DNA of 64,000 bases from Nitrobacter hamburgensis X14 (GCF_000013885.1 NC_007959.1:1-64000), one strand, 5' to 3'; numbered from the stretch's first letter, positions 1 to 8,745 are shown. Notes: generated by a model not told the origin, from the sequence alone. Numbers and translations: made by a program.

Positions 1-35
1 TTTTCTCCAAAAGCCCGACCACTTGGTCAATCTAA

Positions 36-1167
36 GGAAGCTCTGAACAACTTGGCGACTATGGCACTCTTCGATCATTGATTCGGGGAGGCGCTCGGAT
101 GGCCCAGCTGAGTTTCGCGTCGCTCGATTATGCGGCCAAGAAGAAGCGCACGAAGCGAGATGCGTTTTTGGCTGAGATGGCAGCCGTGGTGCCTTGGGTC
201 GCGCTCGAAGCTTTGATCGAGCCGCATTATCCCAAGGCTGGTCCGAGTGGCGGTCGGCGACCATTTCCATTGGCCGTGATGCTACGGATTTATTGCTTGC
301 AGCAGTGGTATAACCTCTCTGATCCCGGCGCGGAAGAAGTCCTTTACGACATTTGCTCGATGCGCACGTTCGCGGGTCTGGAGCTCGGACGCGACACAAT
401 TCCCGATGAGACGACCATCTTGAACTTCCGGCATCTGCTGGAGCGTCACGAGTTGACGAAGGCGATATTCGTCGCGATTGCAGAGTTTCTGGAGACTCGC
501 GGTGCTCTGCTGCGTGGCGGCACCATCATCGACGCGACGCTGATCGCGGCATCGCCATCGACGAAGAACAAGGCACAGAAGCGCGACCCCGAGATGCGCT
601 CATCGAAGAAGGGCAACCAGTGGTACTTTGGCATGAAGGCCCACATCGGTGTCGATGCGACAAGCGGGCTCGTGCACACCGCAGGCGTGACCACAGGCAG
701 TGTGCATGACGCCAAGGTCATGGACAATCTGATCCGCGAGGATGATCGTGCGGTGTATGGCGACAAGGGATATGCCAACGACCGCAAACAACGACAGGCG
801 GAAGCAGCGGGCGTTCTGTGGGCCGTGAAGGCGAAAGCGAAGCCCGGGCGCCCCCTGTCGATATCGCAACGCCGCCGCAATCGCCGCTTCGGAAAAATCC
901 GCGCCAAGGTCGAGCACGTGTTCCGGGTGATGAAATGCCAGTTCGGCTATCGCAAAGGTTCGCTATCGCGGCATCGCCAAAAACGGCGCACAGGTCTTCG
1001 CGTTGCTCGCTCTCGCAAACCTATTCCTTGCCCGCAGGACACTTGCGTCCGCTTGACAAAGTCGCCGGACGATTGCCGCCCGCGGCAGGTGCAAACAAAG
1101 AACCCTTCACCGCCAGCGCAAACCTGTTGCGACTGCTTCAGAAAAAGTGACGTTGCTCAGAGGTTCC
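36..1167 (+). mobile_element. IS5-family insertion sequence, complete ends
   Basis: The element has 16-bp imperfect terminal inverted repeats (36..51 and 1152..1167; GGAAGCTCTGAACAAC against GGAACCTCTGAGCAAC). It is flanked by an exact 4-bp direct repeat CTAA (32..35 and 1168..1171), read as the target duplication. Short duplications of this type are known for the IS427 branch of IS5. It encodes one transposase gene, which is frameshifted, so the copy is probably not autonomous. Confidence 0.85.
99..1056 (+). pseudogene. IS5-family transposase, frameshifted
   Basis: Start ATG at 99, preceded by a GGGGAGG ribosome site. The protein shows the IS5 DDE layout: an N-terminal DUF772-like part (about residues 10-110), GGTIIDATLI with the first Asp, GVDATSGLVHT, VYGDKGY with the second Asp, and KVEHVFRVMKCQFGYRK with the Glu. 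After FGYRK the frame is lost in an A run near 951. The expected continuation (VRYRGIAKNGAQVFALLALANL) is read in the neighbouring frame and stops at 1056. One extra A explains this. The long fused ORF to 1436 beyond the break is not meaningful. Confidence 0.85.
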
Positions 1168-1211
1168 CTAACTCTGCTTACCTGTCCGGCACCAGGGGCC
1201 CACTCCAATAC

Positions 1212-1238
1212 GGGGTCAAACTTCGGCGCCGATTGACA
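1212..1238 (+). repeat. IS21-like end motif (GGGGTCAAnnnnCGGCGCCGATT), solo copy 1
   Basis: One of at least six scattered copies of a motif built around TCGGCGCCGATTnACA next to GGGGTCAA (others near 46893, 52782, 52859, 52946, 58311). It resembles the repeated transposase-binding ends of IS21-family elements. No intact istA/istB lies beside this copy. Confidence 0.5.
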
Positions 1239-1440
1239 ACTGCTGGCGGACAGACGCGGGAGGCTCTCCTCCGCCGCGATCCACGCGCGGCGTTCAAACA
1301 GCTTTCGCCAACTGCTGAAGAACGGGTACGTGGTCGCAGCCACCTGCGAACCCGACCAGCCGTTACGTCGCCGCAACGACGTTTACGGCTAGTGCTTTGC
1401 GCAAAACGTGTTCGCGTTCACACCACTCCTTTCTGAATGC

Positions 1441-1791
1441 GTTGATGTCGAAGTCGATCGGCATCGGCACCAACATTGCGATGATGGGTTTGCCTGACAC
1501 GAAATCGGTCAACTGGTGCGCCGAGAGATGAGGAATGTCGGCGGCGAACCGATACAGCGCGGCGAGGCATGCAACACCTCGAGAAACCAAGCCTGGTCGA
1601 GCACAGACTTGTAGACGCGGAAGGTTTTCATCACCGACAAGGTCACGGCGGAATCGAGCGAGCTCAGATAGGACACGTCACCGTCGAGGAAGTGCGGGTT
1701 ATCGACGAGAATCGAACGCTGCTCAAAGCGGATGGCGGTATCGAGAAGGACAGTTCGATCTGCGGGATATCTGCGAGATTCTGAAAGCGTG
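1441..1791 (-). pseudogene. decayed gene of unknown identity
   Basis: On the minus strand, one frame from about 1791 to 1530 reads as an ordinary protein (DTAIRFEQRSILVDNPHF, then FLDGDVSYLSSLDSAVTL and TFRVYKSVLDQAWFLEVLHA). It then passes into another frame (ALYRFAADIPHLSAHQLTDF, with PIIAMLVPMPIDFDINAFRK) that ends near 1366. I do not recognise the family. The frame change and the lack of a start suggest a relic left between the IS element and the regulator fragment at 2.0 kb. Confidence 0.35.
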
Positions 1792-1959
1792 AGGTGACGC
1801 GTGGATCAAGCCGATAGTCGACATAGCGCTTGTGGACCGGCGGAGTGGCGGAAGCCTGTAGCGGTTGGGCTGCAGCAGAGCATATGGACCGAATGTCCGG
1901 TCGAAGAGGCGGCGCTTATGCAGGAACATCGGATCGACCACCACGATGTCGTCCTCGAC

Positions 1960-2121
1960 ATAACCGTAATAATCATATCCACCGCCGGAGTCGCGCAACA
2001 GCTTCCCCTCGCTGGCCTGCATCCGCTGGATCGTCGGCTTGGCCAGTTGTTTCTGGTCGATGCCGAGCAAGGCGCGGGCAGCACGCATTTGCGCGGGGGT
2101 GACAAGGCTGGCTTTCTTAAA
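1960..2121 (-). pseudogene. XRE-type helix-turn-helix regulator relic
   Basis: The minus strand reads MRAARALLGIDQKQLAKPTI followed by QRMQASEG. This is the same HTH core as the intact regulator at 12046..12357 (LRAARALLNIDQRQMAQLAD, then VPTIQRMEASDG), but with an internal deletion that removes the recognition helix region. After it the frame runs into GGGYDYYGYVEDDIVVVDP, which I do not recognise. An AT-rich stretch (2122..2220) follows, like the one upstream of the intact copy. Confidence 0.55.
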
Positions 2122-2235
2122 TCAATCTCAAGATGTGTCTTATGATATTTTAAATAGCAATATAGTTGTAAAAGATTTAAGGAATGATCAAAATGCAATC
2201 CCTAATCTAACATTCCAATTGGGCCACTTCGTGGG

Positions 2236-2349
2236 GACCGGTCAGTCATCGAGCCCACTCAGGGCTACAAGCCCTTTGTCTACAACAACGGGCAAGGGGA
2301 GAAGCGCGCGCCGCTCGTTGCCCAGGCTCAGGAGAATATCGTCGCATGA
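2236..2349 (+). pseudogene. C-terminal fragment of a gene upstream of the P-II gene
   Basis: An open frame reading VIEPTQGYKPFVYNNGQG...NIVA ends in TGA at 2347..2349, overlapping the ATG of the next gene by 4 bp (ATGA). That is the usual signature of translational coupling in an operon. There is no start and the frame degrades upstream, so only the tail survives. P-II-like genes of this kind often follow inorganic-carbon-transport genes (DabA/DUF2309 or SbtA). This tail could be such a remnant, but I cannot identify it from 30 residues. Confidence 0.4.
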
Positions 2350-2672
2350 ACGCCATCAAGCTGCATCCGCTGAAAAAGTTGGAAATCATTCTCGCCGGCG
2401 AGCACAAGGAATTCGCCACCGACTTGCTCGACCGCGCCGGAGTCAAGGGCTACACCATCGTTGGCAACCTGTCGGGCAAGGGCAGCCACGGCCTGTACGG
2501 AGGGCACCTGATGTTCAACGAGGATGACGTCCTCATCATGATCATCGCCGCCGTGCCGCAAAGCCTGGTCGATCCGCTGCTCGACGGCTTTCAGCCGTTT
2601 TTCGATGCCCACTCAGGGGTGATTTTCGTCAGCGACATCCAGGTCGGCCGCCTGGCCAAGTTCATGGCGTAG
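2346..2672 (+). CDS. P-II-like signalling protein
   Basis: This 108-residue protein has the P-II/ferredoxin-like fold pattern: KLEIILAGEHKEFATDLLDR (strand 1, helix 1), GVKGYTIVGNLSGKGSHGLY (T-loop region), then VLIMIIAAVPQSLVDPLLDG and a C-terminal VFVSD-like strand. It lacks the GlnB/GlnK uridylylation loop with its conserved Tyr, so it belongs to the divergent P-II group linked to carbon uptake rather than nitrogen sensing (family knowledge). Its start overlaps the stop of the fragment before it. Its last 60 bp overlap the 3' end of the convergent LysR gene. With RuBisCO genes 4.6 kb away, a role in bicarbonate transport control is a reasonable inference. Confidence 0.75.
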   Translation: MNAIKLHPLKKLEIILAGEHKEFATDLLDRAGVKGYTIVGNLSGKGSHGLYGGHLMFNEDDVLIMIIAAVPQSLVDPLLDGFQPFFDAHSGVIFVSDIQVGRLAKFMA

Positions 2673-3593
2673 CGGGGTGGGCTGCGGATGCTTGGGCGAG
2701 GTCAGCGGGCGCGCCTGCTGGGTAAGGAACGCCAGGAAGGACTGCGCCACCGCCGATAGCCGCTTACCTTTGCGGTGCACGACGAACCATTGCCGCACGA
2801 GCGGAAAGCTCTCCACGTCGAGGATGACCAGGCGGCGCATCGCCAGCTCCAGCTCTAGGGTGTGCAGCGACAGAATGCCCAACCCCAGCCCGGCATCGAC
2901 TGCCTGCTTGATGGCCTCGTTGCTGCTCATCTCCATCACCGAATGAAATTCTACGCCGTGACGCGAAAAATGCCGCTCTGCCGCATTGCGCGTGCCCGAG
3001 CCAGGCTCGCGGGTAATGAAGCGCTGGCGACCCAGTTGCTCCAGTGGAATCTGCCGGCTTTTGGCCAGGGGATGCGCGGGCGAGGCGATGACCACCAGCG
3101 GGTTGTCGAGGAACCCGCGCGCGACGAGCTCGGCATCCTCTCGCGGTTGCCCCATGATGGCCAGATCCTGGTTCGACGCCGAGAGCATCTCGAGGATGTG
3201 TGTCTGGTTGGACACCTGCAGCCGCACCTGCACCTTGGCGTGGCAGGCGCAGAACGCTGCAATCAGCTTGGGCATGAAGTAGTTGGCCGTGCTGGCCACA
3301 GTGAGGTCGAGTTCCCCGCGATGGATGCCACGGAACTCCTCCATCGCAGACTTGAGGTCGCGCATCTTGGCGCTGATGAGCGTGGCGTGGCGATGCAACT
3401 CGCGACCGGCGTCGGTCGGCTGGATCTGCTTTCCGACGTGGTCGAACAGCGGCACGCCGATCTGCTCTTCTAGGTGCCGCATCTGCATCGAGACCGCCGG
3501 CTGGGTCAGGTGCAGCGCGTCGGCTGCGCGCGTAAAGCTCTGCTGACGCACCACCGCGTCGAAGATCTGGAGCTGTCTGAGGGTCAGATGCAT
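2613..3593 (-). CDS. LysR-family regulator, CbbR-like
   Basis: Start chosen at ATG 3593 (MHLTLRQLQIFDAVVRQQSF), which puts the winged helix-turn-helix at residues 5-65; an in-frame upstream Met at 3638 lies beyond the usual family N-terminus. The effector domain (about 90-300) has the CbbR-type STANYFMPKLIAAF and DLAIMGQPRED stretches. CbbR regulators sense Calvin-cycle metabolites and activate cbb operons; close relatives sit beside inorganic-carbon transporters. This gene converges on the P-II gene and overlaps it by 60 bp, rather than diverging directly from cbbF as a classical cbbR does. A broken cbbR lies in that classical position. It may regulate carbon uptake, the cbb operon, or both. 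Confidence 0.8.
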   Translation of the reverse strand: MHLTLRQLQIFDAVVRQQSFTRAADALHLTQPAVSMQMRHLEEQIGVPLFDHVGKQIQPTDAGRELHRHATLISAKMRDLKSAMEEFRGIHRGELDLTVASTANYFMPKLIAAFCACHAKVQVRLQVSNQTHILEMLSASNQDLAIMGQPREDAELVARGFLDNPLVVIASPAHPLAKSRQIPLEQLGRQRFITREPGSGTRNAAERHFSRHGVEFHSVMEMSSNEAIKQAVDAGLGLGILSLHTLELELAMRRLVILDVESFPLVRQWFVVHRKGKRLSAVAQSFLAFLTQQARPLTSPKHPQPTPLRHELGQAADLDVADENHP

Positions 3594-3738
3594 GGCGAAT
3601 ACATAAGCGATTCTAATGCACTCAATAAAAAATAACAATTGGTGTTTATTATATCATCTTTTATGCTCAGCACTCGTTAATAACTGGAAACGATACGATC
3701 TTTTACGCTTCTCATCGGCTTTTTGAGGAAGACAGCTC

Positions 3739-3975
3739 CAAGATCGACCGCCGCTAGTCCGGAAGCCCCATAGGTCGCCGATCAGATGGGTGTCCAGTTC
3801 GGTGTCGGGAAGCGGGTGCCCCATGATCGCGAAGCGCATAGCCACGGAAGGTCTGACGCATCTCCTGGCGATTGACGATCGTCAGACTAACGTCATTCCC
3901 GGATAGAGCTTCAAGAAGGAGCTGATCGCAGATGGGACGAAATAGTTGCGGTGCTGACCGCGCCGACATCGCGAA
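3739..3975 (-). pseudogene. cbbR: cbbR relic, divergent from cbbF
   Basis: Three minus-strand frames in succession carry conserved CbbR effector-domain pieces: NYFVPSAISSFLKLYPGM, then LTIVNRQEMRQTFRGYA, then FAIMGHPLPDTELDTHLIGD. These match the expected order (KYFVP.., ..NREE.., DLAIMGRPP..) but are separated by frameshifts. The N-terminal DNA-binding domain and the C-terminus are gone. The position, just upstream of and divergent from cbbF, is where the resident cbbR normally sits. It was probably lost and its job taken over by the LysR gene at 2613..3593 or one elsewhere. Confidence 0.75.
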
Positions 3976-4001
3976 GCTTTGAGATCAAGAAATATTGGTT
4001 C

Positions 4002-4021
4002 GATGAAGGATGATGAAGGAT
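4002..4021 (+). repeat. 10-bp tandem duplication in the cbb leader
   Basis: GATGAAGGAT occurs twice in direct tandem, 45 bp upstream of cbbF, within the stretch that should hold the cbb operon promoter. It may be an accidental duplication or part of a regulator site. Confidence 0.6.
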
Positions 4022-4066
4022 ATTGAAATTGTACTGTTTGGCATGTGCGGCCGAGGGGGAGACTGA

Positions 4067-5104
4067 ATGAGCCACGAGCTGACGTTACAACAACGGTTGG
4101 AAGTACAAGCGGGTCCAGATCCGCTTCACCGAGCTGTAAAGGAAGCCGTAGCTGCACTTGCGCAGGCTGCGATCGATATTTCCGATCTGACGTGCCGCGG
4201 CGCGTTGGCCGGGATCACCGGAGAGGCACAAGGACGCAACACCGACGGGGATATTCAGAAGGATCTCGATGTTCGCGCCGATCAAATCATCCGCGACGCT
4301 CTCAGTGCCCTGCCGATCGCCGTGCTTGCCTCGGAGGAAATGGCGGAGCTGGACATTCTGAATCCGGGCGCGCCGATCAGCGTTGCGTTCGATCCGCTGG
4401 ACGGCTCGTCGAACATCAACACGAACATATCGGTGGGTACGATTTTCTCAATCATGCCCACTCCACCCGATGCCAGCGCCGCCTTTACCCAACCCGGCAG
4501 CGCGCAGCTTGCGGCTGGTTTCGTTGTCTACGGCCCGCAAACCTCTCTCATCCTCACCCTCGGGCAGGGTGTCGATATCTTTACGCTCGATCGCGTCGAG
4601 AGGGTGTTCAAGCTCACGGGATCGATGATGCAGATCCCGGCGGATGCAACCGAGTTCGCTATCAACACCTCGAACAGGCGGCACTGGGATTTACCGGTTC
4701 GCGCCTATATCGATGAATGCCTCATGGGAGCCGATGGGCCGAGCGGCAAGAATTTCAACATGCGTTGGATCGGCTCGCTGGTCGCGGAGGCTTTCCGCAT
4801 TCTCGTTCGCGGCGGCATATTCCTGTATCCCGGAGACGCCCGGGATGGCTACGAAGATGGCCGCCTGCGCCTGGTCTATGAGGCGCACCCGATGGCGTTC
4901 ATCATCGAGCAAGCGGGCGGTGGCGCCTCCACCGGACGAAAACGAATTCTCGATATCGTGCCCGGCAGCCTCCATCAGCGAGTTCCGCTGATCATGGGTT
5001 CGATCAAGAACGTCCGGCGGCTCGAAGATATGCACACGGGACCTAACGTCGCTTTGGAAGCGAATGCACCGTTGTTCGGGCATCGCGGCCTGTTTCGCGT
5101 TTGA
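4067..5104 (+). CDS. cbbF: fructose-1,6-bisphosphatase, class I
   Basis: Hydrolyses fructose-1,6-bisphosphate (and usually sedoheptulose-1,7-bisphosphate in cbb operons) in the regenerative phase of the Calvin cycle. The 345 residues include the metal site DPLDGSSNINTNISVGTIF (about 107-125), the sugar-phosphate region NMRWIGSLVAEAFRILVRGG (about 227-246) and the C-terminal EQAGGGAST loop. Length and motifs are normal for the family. ATG 4067 follows a GGGGGAG ribosome site. It is the first gene of the operon; cbbP starts 20 bp after its stop. Confidence 0.95.
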   Translation: MSHELTLQQRLEVQAGPDPLHRAVKEAVAALAQAAIDISDLTCRGALAGITGEAQGRNTDGDIQKDLDVRADQIIRDALSALPIAVLASEEMAELDILNPGAPISVAFDPLDGSSNINTNISVGTIFSIMPTPPDASAAFTQPGSAQLAAGFVVYGPQTSLILTLGQGVDIFTLDRVERVFKLTGSMMQIPADATEFAINTSNRRHWDLPVRAYIDECLMGADGPSGKNFNMRWIGSLVAEAFRILVRGGIFLYPGDARDGYEDGRLRLVYEAHPMAFIIEQAGGGASTGRKRILDIVPGSLHQRVPLIMGSIKNVRRLEDMHTGPNVALEANAPLFGHRGLFRV

Positions 5105-5124
5105 ATTGAGGGGCTGTCGCAATC

Positions 5125-5997
5125 GTGTCCAGAAAGTATCCTATCATATCAATCACGGGTTCGTCGGGCGCCGGCACGACATCCGTCAAGCGGACTTTCG
5201 AGCAGATTTTCCGCCGCGAGAATGTCGTGGCTGCGTACATCGAAGGAGACGCGTTCCACCGTTACAACCGTGCCGACATGCGCACGCGCATGGCCGAGGA
5301 GTCGGATCGGGGCAACAAGCATTTCAGTCACTTCAGTCCCGAGACCAATTTGTTCGACGAACTGGAGGCTGTGTTCCGGAGCTATAGCGAAAGCGGAACC
5401 GGCAATACGCGTTACTATGTCCACGACGATGTGGAATCCGCGAAGCACGGTGTCCCTCCCGGGACGTTCACCGACTGGCAGGCGCTGCCGGAGAACTCGG
5501 ACCTGTTATTTTACGAAGGTCTGCACGGGGCGGTCGTGACCGACAAGGTGAATGTTGCCCAATACGCGGATCTCAAGATCGGCGTCGTTCCCGTGATCAA
5601 CCTCGAATGGATCCAGAAGCTGCATCGGGATCGCAGTGCGCGGGGCTATTCCACGGAGGCGGTCACCGACACCATCCTTCGGAGGATGCCGGATTACGTC
5701 AACTATATCTGTCCTCAGTTCGCCGAGACGGACATCAACTTCCAGCGCGTGCCGACGGTGGATACTTCAAATCCGTTCATCGCCCGGTGGATACCCACGC
5801 CCGACGAATCGATGGTCGTGATCCGTCTCAAGAACCCGCGCGGCATCGACTTCCCGTACCTGCTGTCGATGATTCCGAACAGCTTCATGTCGCGCGCGAA
5901 CTCGATTGTCATTCACGGGTCCAAGATGGATCTCGCGATGCAGTTGATCCTGACGCCGCTGATCCTTCAGCTTATCGACCGGAAGAGGCGGGCATGA
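5125..5997 (+). CDS. cbbP: phosphoribulokinase
   Basis: Makes ribulose-1,5-bisphosphate from ribulose-5-phosphate and ATP, the dedicated Calvin-cycle step. The start is GTG at 5125 after GAGGGG. The 290-residue protein is the octameric proteobacterial type: P-loop ITGSSGAGTTSVKRTF at residues 8-23, catalytic Asp in EGDAFHRY (about 40), and a FYEGLHGAV stretch near residue 130 with the base Glu. The last codons overlap the ATG of a small ORF (ATGA at 5994..5997), so translation is coupled. Confidence 0.95.
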   Translation: MSRKYPIISITGSSGAGTTSVKRTFEQIFRRENVVAAYIEGDAFHRYNRADMRTRMAEESDRGNKHFSHFSPETNLFDELEAVFRSYSESGTGNTRYYVHDDVESAKHGVPPGTFTDWQALPENSDLLFYEGLHGAVVTDKVNVAQYADLKIGVVPVINLEWIQKLHRDRSARGYSTEAVTDTILRRMPDYVNYICPQFAETDINFQRVPTVDTSNPFIARWIPTPDESMVVIRLKNPRGIDFPYLLSMIPNSFMSRANSIVIHGSKMDLAMQLILTPLILQLIDRKRRA

Positions 5998-6131
5998 GTG
6001 AACTGATCGCATTTCCGCAAGCGGCAGCCTCGGCCGCGTCGAAACGGGGCGTGACCAAAAATATGATCGCGCGAAGCGCGACGTCTTATCAGGGCAGCCA
6101 AATGGGGAGGGAACCGACATGGCGCGCATAA
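5994..6131 (+). CDS. small ORF between cbbP and cbbA
   Basis: This 45-codon frame begins MSELIAFPQAAASAAS, overlaps the cbbP stop by 4 bp and overlaps the cbbA start by 13 bp. It resembles no protein I know. In related operons a transketolase gene (cbbT) often occupies this position, so this may be the scar of a deletion that kept the coupled start codon. It could equally be an untranslated spacer. Confidence 0.35.
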   Translation: MSELIAFPQAAASAASKRGVTKNMIARSATSYQGSQMGREPTWRA

Positions 6132-7204
6132 CACTGAGACAGTTGCTGGATCATGCCGCGGAGCACGGCTACGGCGTACCGGCGTTCAATATCAACAATA
6201 TGGAGCAGGGGCTTGCCATCATGGAGGCCGCGGCCGCCGTCGACGCGCCGGTCATCCTCCAGGCCTCGCGCGGCGCGCGCTCCTACGCCAACGACATCAT
6301 GCTGGCGAAAATGATCGACGCGCTGGAGCAGATGTATCCGCAGATTCCGCTGTGCATGCATCAGGATCACGGCAACGAAGAAGCGACTTGCGCCACCGCG
6401 ATCAAGTACGGCTTCACCTCGGTGATGATGGACGGCTCGCTCAAGGCCGACGCCAAGTCCGCCGCCGACTACGAGTACAACGTCGATATCACCCGCCGCG
6501 TCGTCGACATGGCGCACTGGGTCGGCGCTTCGGTGGAAGGCGAACTGGGTGTGCTCGGCTCGCTCGAACACGGCGGCGGCGAGCAGGAGGACGGGCATGG
6601 TATCGAAGGCCCGGTCAGCCACGATCAATTGCTGACCGATCCGGATCAGGCCGTCGATTTTGTTCGCGCGACCAAGGTCGACGCCCTGGCGATCGCGATG
6701 GGCACCTCGCACGGCGCCTACAAGTTCTCGCGCAAGCCGGACGGCGACATTCTCGCCATGAAAGTGGTCGAGGAGATTCACCGCCGCCTTCCGAATACGC
6801 ATCTGGTGATGCACGGCTCATCCTCGGTGCCGCAACATCTGCAGGATGAATTCAATAAGTTCGGCGGCGAGATGCCGCAGACTTGGGGCGTGCCGGTCGA
6901 GGAGATCGTTCGCGGCATCAAGCATGGCGTCCGCAAGGTCAATATCGATACCGACTGCCGCCTGGCGATGACGGCTGTATTTCGGAAGATCGCGACCAGC
7001 AACAGAAGCGAATTCGATCCACGCAAGTTCCTAAAACCGGCGATGGATGCGATGCGCGACCTCTGCCGCGAGCGCTTCGAACAGTTCGGCACTGCCGGAA
7101 ATGCCGCGAAGATCAGGGTGATCCCATTGTCTGAAATGGCCAAGCTCTATCGCGCCGGCAAACTTGATCCGCGTATCGGCGAAACAGCCGTCGCCGCGGA
7201 GTGA
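6119..7204 (+). CDS. cbbA: class II fructose-bisphosphate aldolase, Calvin-cycle type
   Basis: Condenses triose phosphates to fructose-1,6-bisphosphate (and makes sedoheptulose bisphosphate) using Zn2+. Of 361 residues, zinc and substrate motifs are present: LCMHQDHGNEEATC (Zn ligand His near 82), GELGVLGSLEHGGGE (about 142-156), VMHGSSSVP (about 231-239) and GVRKVNIDTDCRLAMT (about 271-286). ATG 6119 is preceded by GGGAGGG. Full length for CbbA; 61 bp separate it from cbbL. Confidence 0.95.
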   Translation: MARITLRQLLDHAAEHGYGVPAFNINNMEQGLAIMEAAAAVDAPVILQASRGARSYANDIMLAKMIDALEQMYPQIPLCMHQDHGNEEATCATAIKYGFTSVMMDGSLKADAKSAADYEYNVDITRRVVDMAHWVGASVEGELGVLGSLEHGGGEQEDGHGIEGPVSHDQLLTDPDQAVDFVRATKVDALAIAMGTSHGAYKFSRKPDGDILAMKVVEEIHRRLPNTHLVMHGSSSVPQHLQDEFNKFGGEMPQTWGVPVEEIVRGIKHGVRKVNIDTDCRLAMTAVFRKIATSNRSEFDPRKFLKPAMDAMRDLCRERFEQFGTAGNAAKIRVIPLSEMAKLYRAGKLDPRIGETAVAAE

Positions 7205-7265
7205 AATACGATCCGAATCTGTCGCGGATCACACAAAGAGAGACAGAAAAGAGAAGGAGAACAAC

Positions 7266-8732
7266 ATGAACGTCCTTAACGAGAAGTCGCTGACGGTTCG
7301 CGGCAAGGACCGTTATAAATCCGGTGTCATGTCCTACAAGAAGATGGGCTATTGGGAGCCCGACTATACGCCGAAGGACACGGACATCATTTGTCTGTTT
7401 CGGGTTACGCCGCAGGACGGCGTCGACCCGATCGAAGCGGCTGCGGCGGTGGCCGGCGAATCCTCGACCGCGACCTGGACCGTGGTGTGGACGGACCGTC
7501 TCACGGCGGCGGAGAAATATCGCGCCAAGTGCTACCGCGTCGATCCGGTACCGGGGGCGGAAGGCCAGTACTTCGCCTATATCGCCTACGATCTCGACCT
7601 GTTCGAACCCGGTTCGATCTCCAACCTCACCGCGTCGGTCATCGGTAACGTGTTCGGCTTCAAGCCACTCAAGGCCTTGCGCCTCGAGGACATGCGGTTG
7701 CCGGTTGCCTACGTCAAGACGTTCAAAGGGCCGCCCACCGGCATCGTCGTCGAGCGCGAGCGTCTCGACAAGTTCGGCCGGCCGCTGCTCGGCGCCACCG
7801 TCAAGCCGAAGCTCGGCCTGTCCGGCCGTAATTACGGCCGCGTGGTCTATGAGGCGCTGAAGGGCGGTCTCGACTTCACCAAGGACGACGAGAACATCAA
7901 CTCGCAGCCGTTCATGCACTGGCGTGAACGTTTCCTCTACTGCATGGAAGCGGTCAACCGCGCCCAGGCAGCGACCGGCGAGATCAAGGGCAGCTACCTC
8001 AACGTCACCGCGGCGACGATGGAGGACATGTACGAGCGTGCCGAGTTCGCCAAGGAGCTAGGGTCGGTGGTCGTCATGATCGATCTGGTGATCGGCTACA
8101 CCGCGATCCAGTCGATGTCGAACTGGGCGCGCAAAAACGACATGATCCTGCATCTGCATCGCGCCGGTCATTCGACCTACACGCGGCAGCGCAATCACGG
8201 CGTGTCGTTCCGCGTCATCTCCAAATGGATGCGGCTCGCCGGTGTCGATCACATCCACGCCGGAACCGTGGTCGGCAAGCTGGAAGGCGATCCGCTGACC
8301 ACGCGCGGCTACTACGATATCTGCCGCGAAGAGCACAATCCGATGCAACTCGAGCATGGCATCTTCTTCGACCAGAACTGGGCCAGCCTCAACAAGATGA
8401 TGCCGGTTGCTTCCGGCGGCATTCATGCCGGCCAGATGCACCAGCTCATCCAGCATCTCGGTGAAGACGTGGTGTTGCAGTTCGGCGGCGGCACCATCGG
8501 TCACCCGATGGGCATCCAGGCCGGCGCGACCGCCAATCGCGTGGCGCTGGAGGCGATGATCCTCGCCCGCAACGAGGGCCGCGATTACGTCAGCGAAGGT
8601 CCGGATATCCTGGCCAAGGCAGCCGCAAGCTGCACGCCGTTGAAGCAGGCGCTCGAAGTGTGGAAGGACGTCACCTTCAACTACCAATCCACCGACGCGC
8701 CCGATTATGTAACGACCCCGGCCGTAGCGTAA
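7266..8732 (+). CDS. cbbL: RuBisCO large subunit, form I (red-type, IC-like)
   Basis: Catalytic subunit fixing CO2 onto ribulose-1,5-bisphosphate. ATG 7266 is chosen because it follows AAGGAGAAC and gives the normal N-terminus (MNVLNEKSLTVRGKDRYKSG); an in-frame upstream Met at 7164 would overlap cbbA. The 488 residues hold the active-site pieces TVKPKLGLSGRNYG (Lys-175 equivalent), GGLDFTKDDENINSQPF (carbamylated Lys and its Asp/Glu metal ligands) and the flexible loop 6 HAGTVVGKLEGD. Pairing with a long CbbS and CbbX marks the red-type IC/ID lineage. All key residues are intact. Confidence 0.97.
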   Translation: MNVLNEKSLTVRGKDRYKSGVMSYKKMGYWEPDYTPKDTDIICLFRVTPQDGVDPIEAAAAVAGESSTATWTVVWTDRLTAAEKYRAKCYRVDPVPGAEGQYFAYIAYDLDLFEPGSISNLTASVIGNVFGFKPLKALRLEDMRLPVAYVKTFKGPPTGIVVERERLDKFGRPLLGATVKPKLGLSGRNYGRVVYEALKGGLDFTKDDENINSQPFMHWRERFLYCMEAVNRAQAATGEIKGSYLNVTAATMEDMYERAEFAKELGSVVVMIDLVIGYTAIQSMSNWARKNDMILHLHRAGHSTYTRQRNHGVSFRVISKWMRLAGVDHIHAGTVVGKLEGDPLTTRGYYDICREEHNPMQLEHGIFFDQNWASLNKMMPVASGGIHAGQMHQLIQHLGEDVVLQFGGGTIGHPMGIQAGATANRVALEAMILARNEGRDYVSEGPDILAKAAASCTPLKQALEVWKDVTFNYQSTDAPDYVTTPAVA

Positions 8733-8745
8733 AGGAGGACATTAT

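Noticed and set aside
4045..4716. Long overlapping frames inside cbbF (and similar ones inside cbbL, cioA, acnA, cas9)
   Set aside because: They lie antisense to or out of frame with strongly recognised genes, are rich in Arg/Pro/Ser as expected of shadow frames in GC-rich DNA, and lack motifs.
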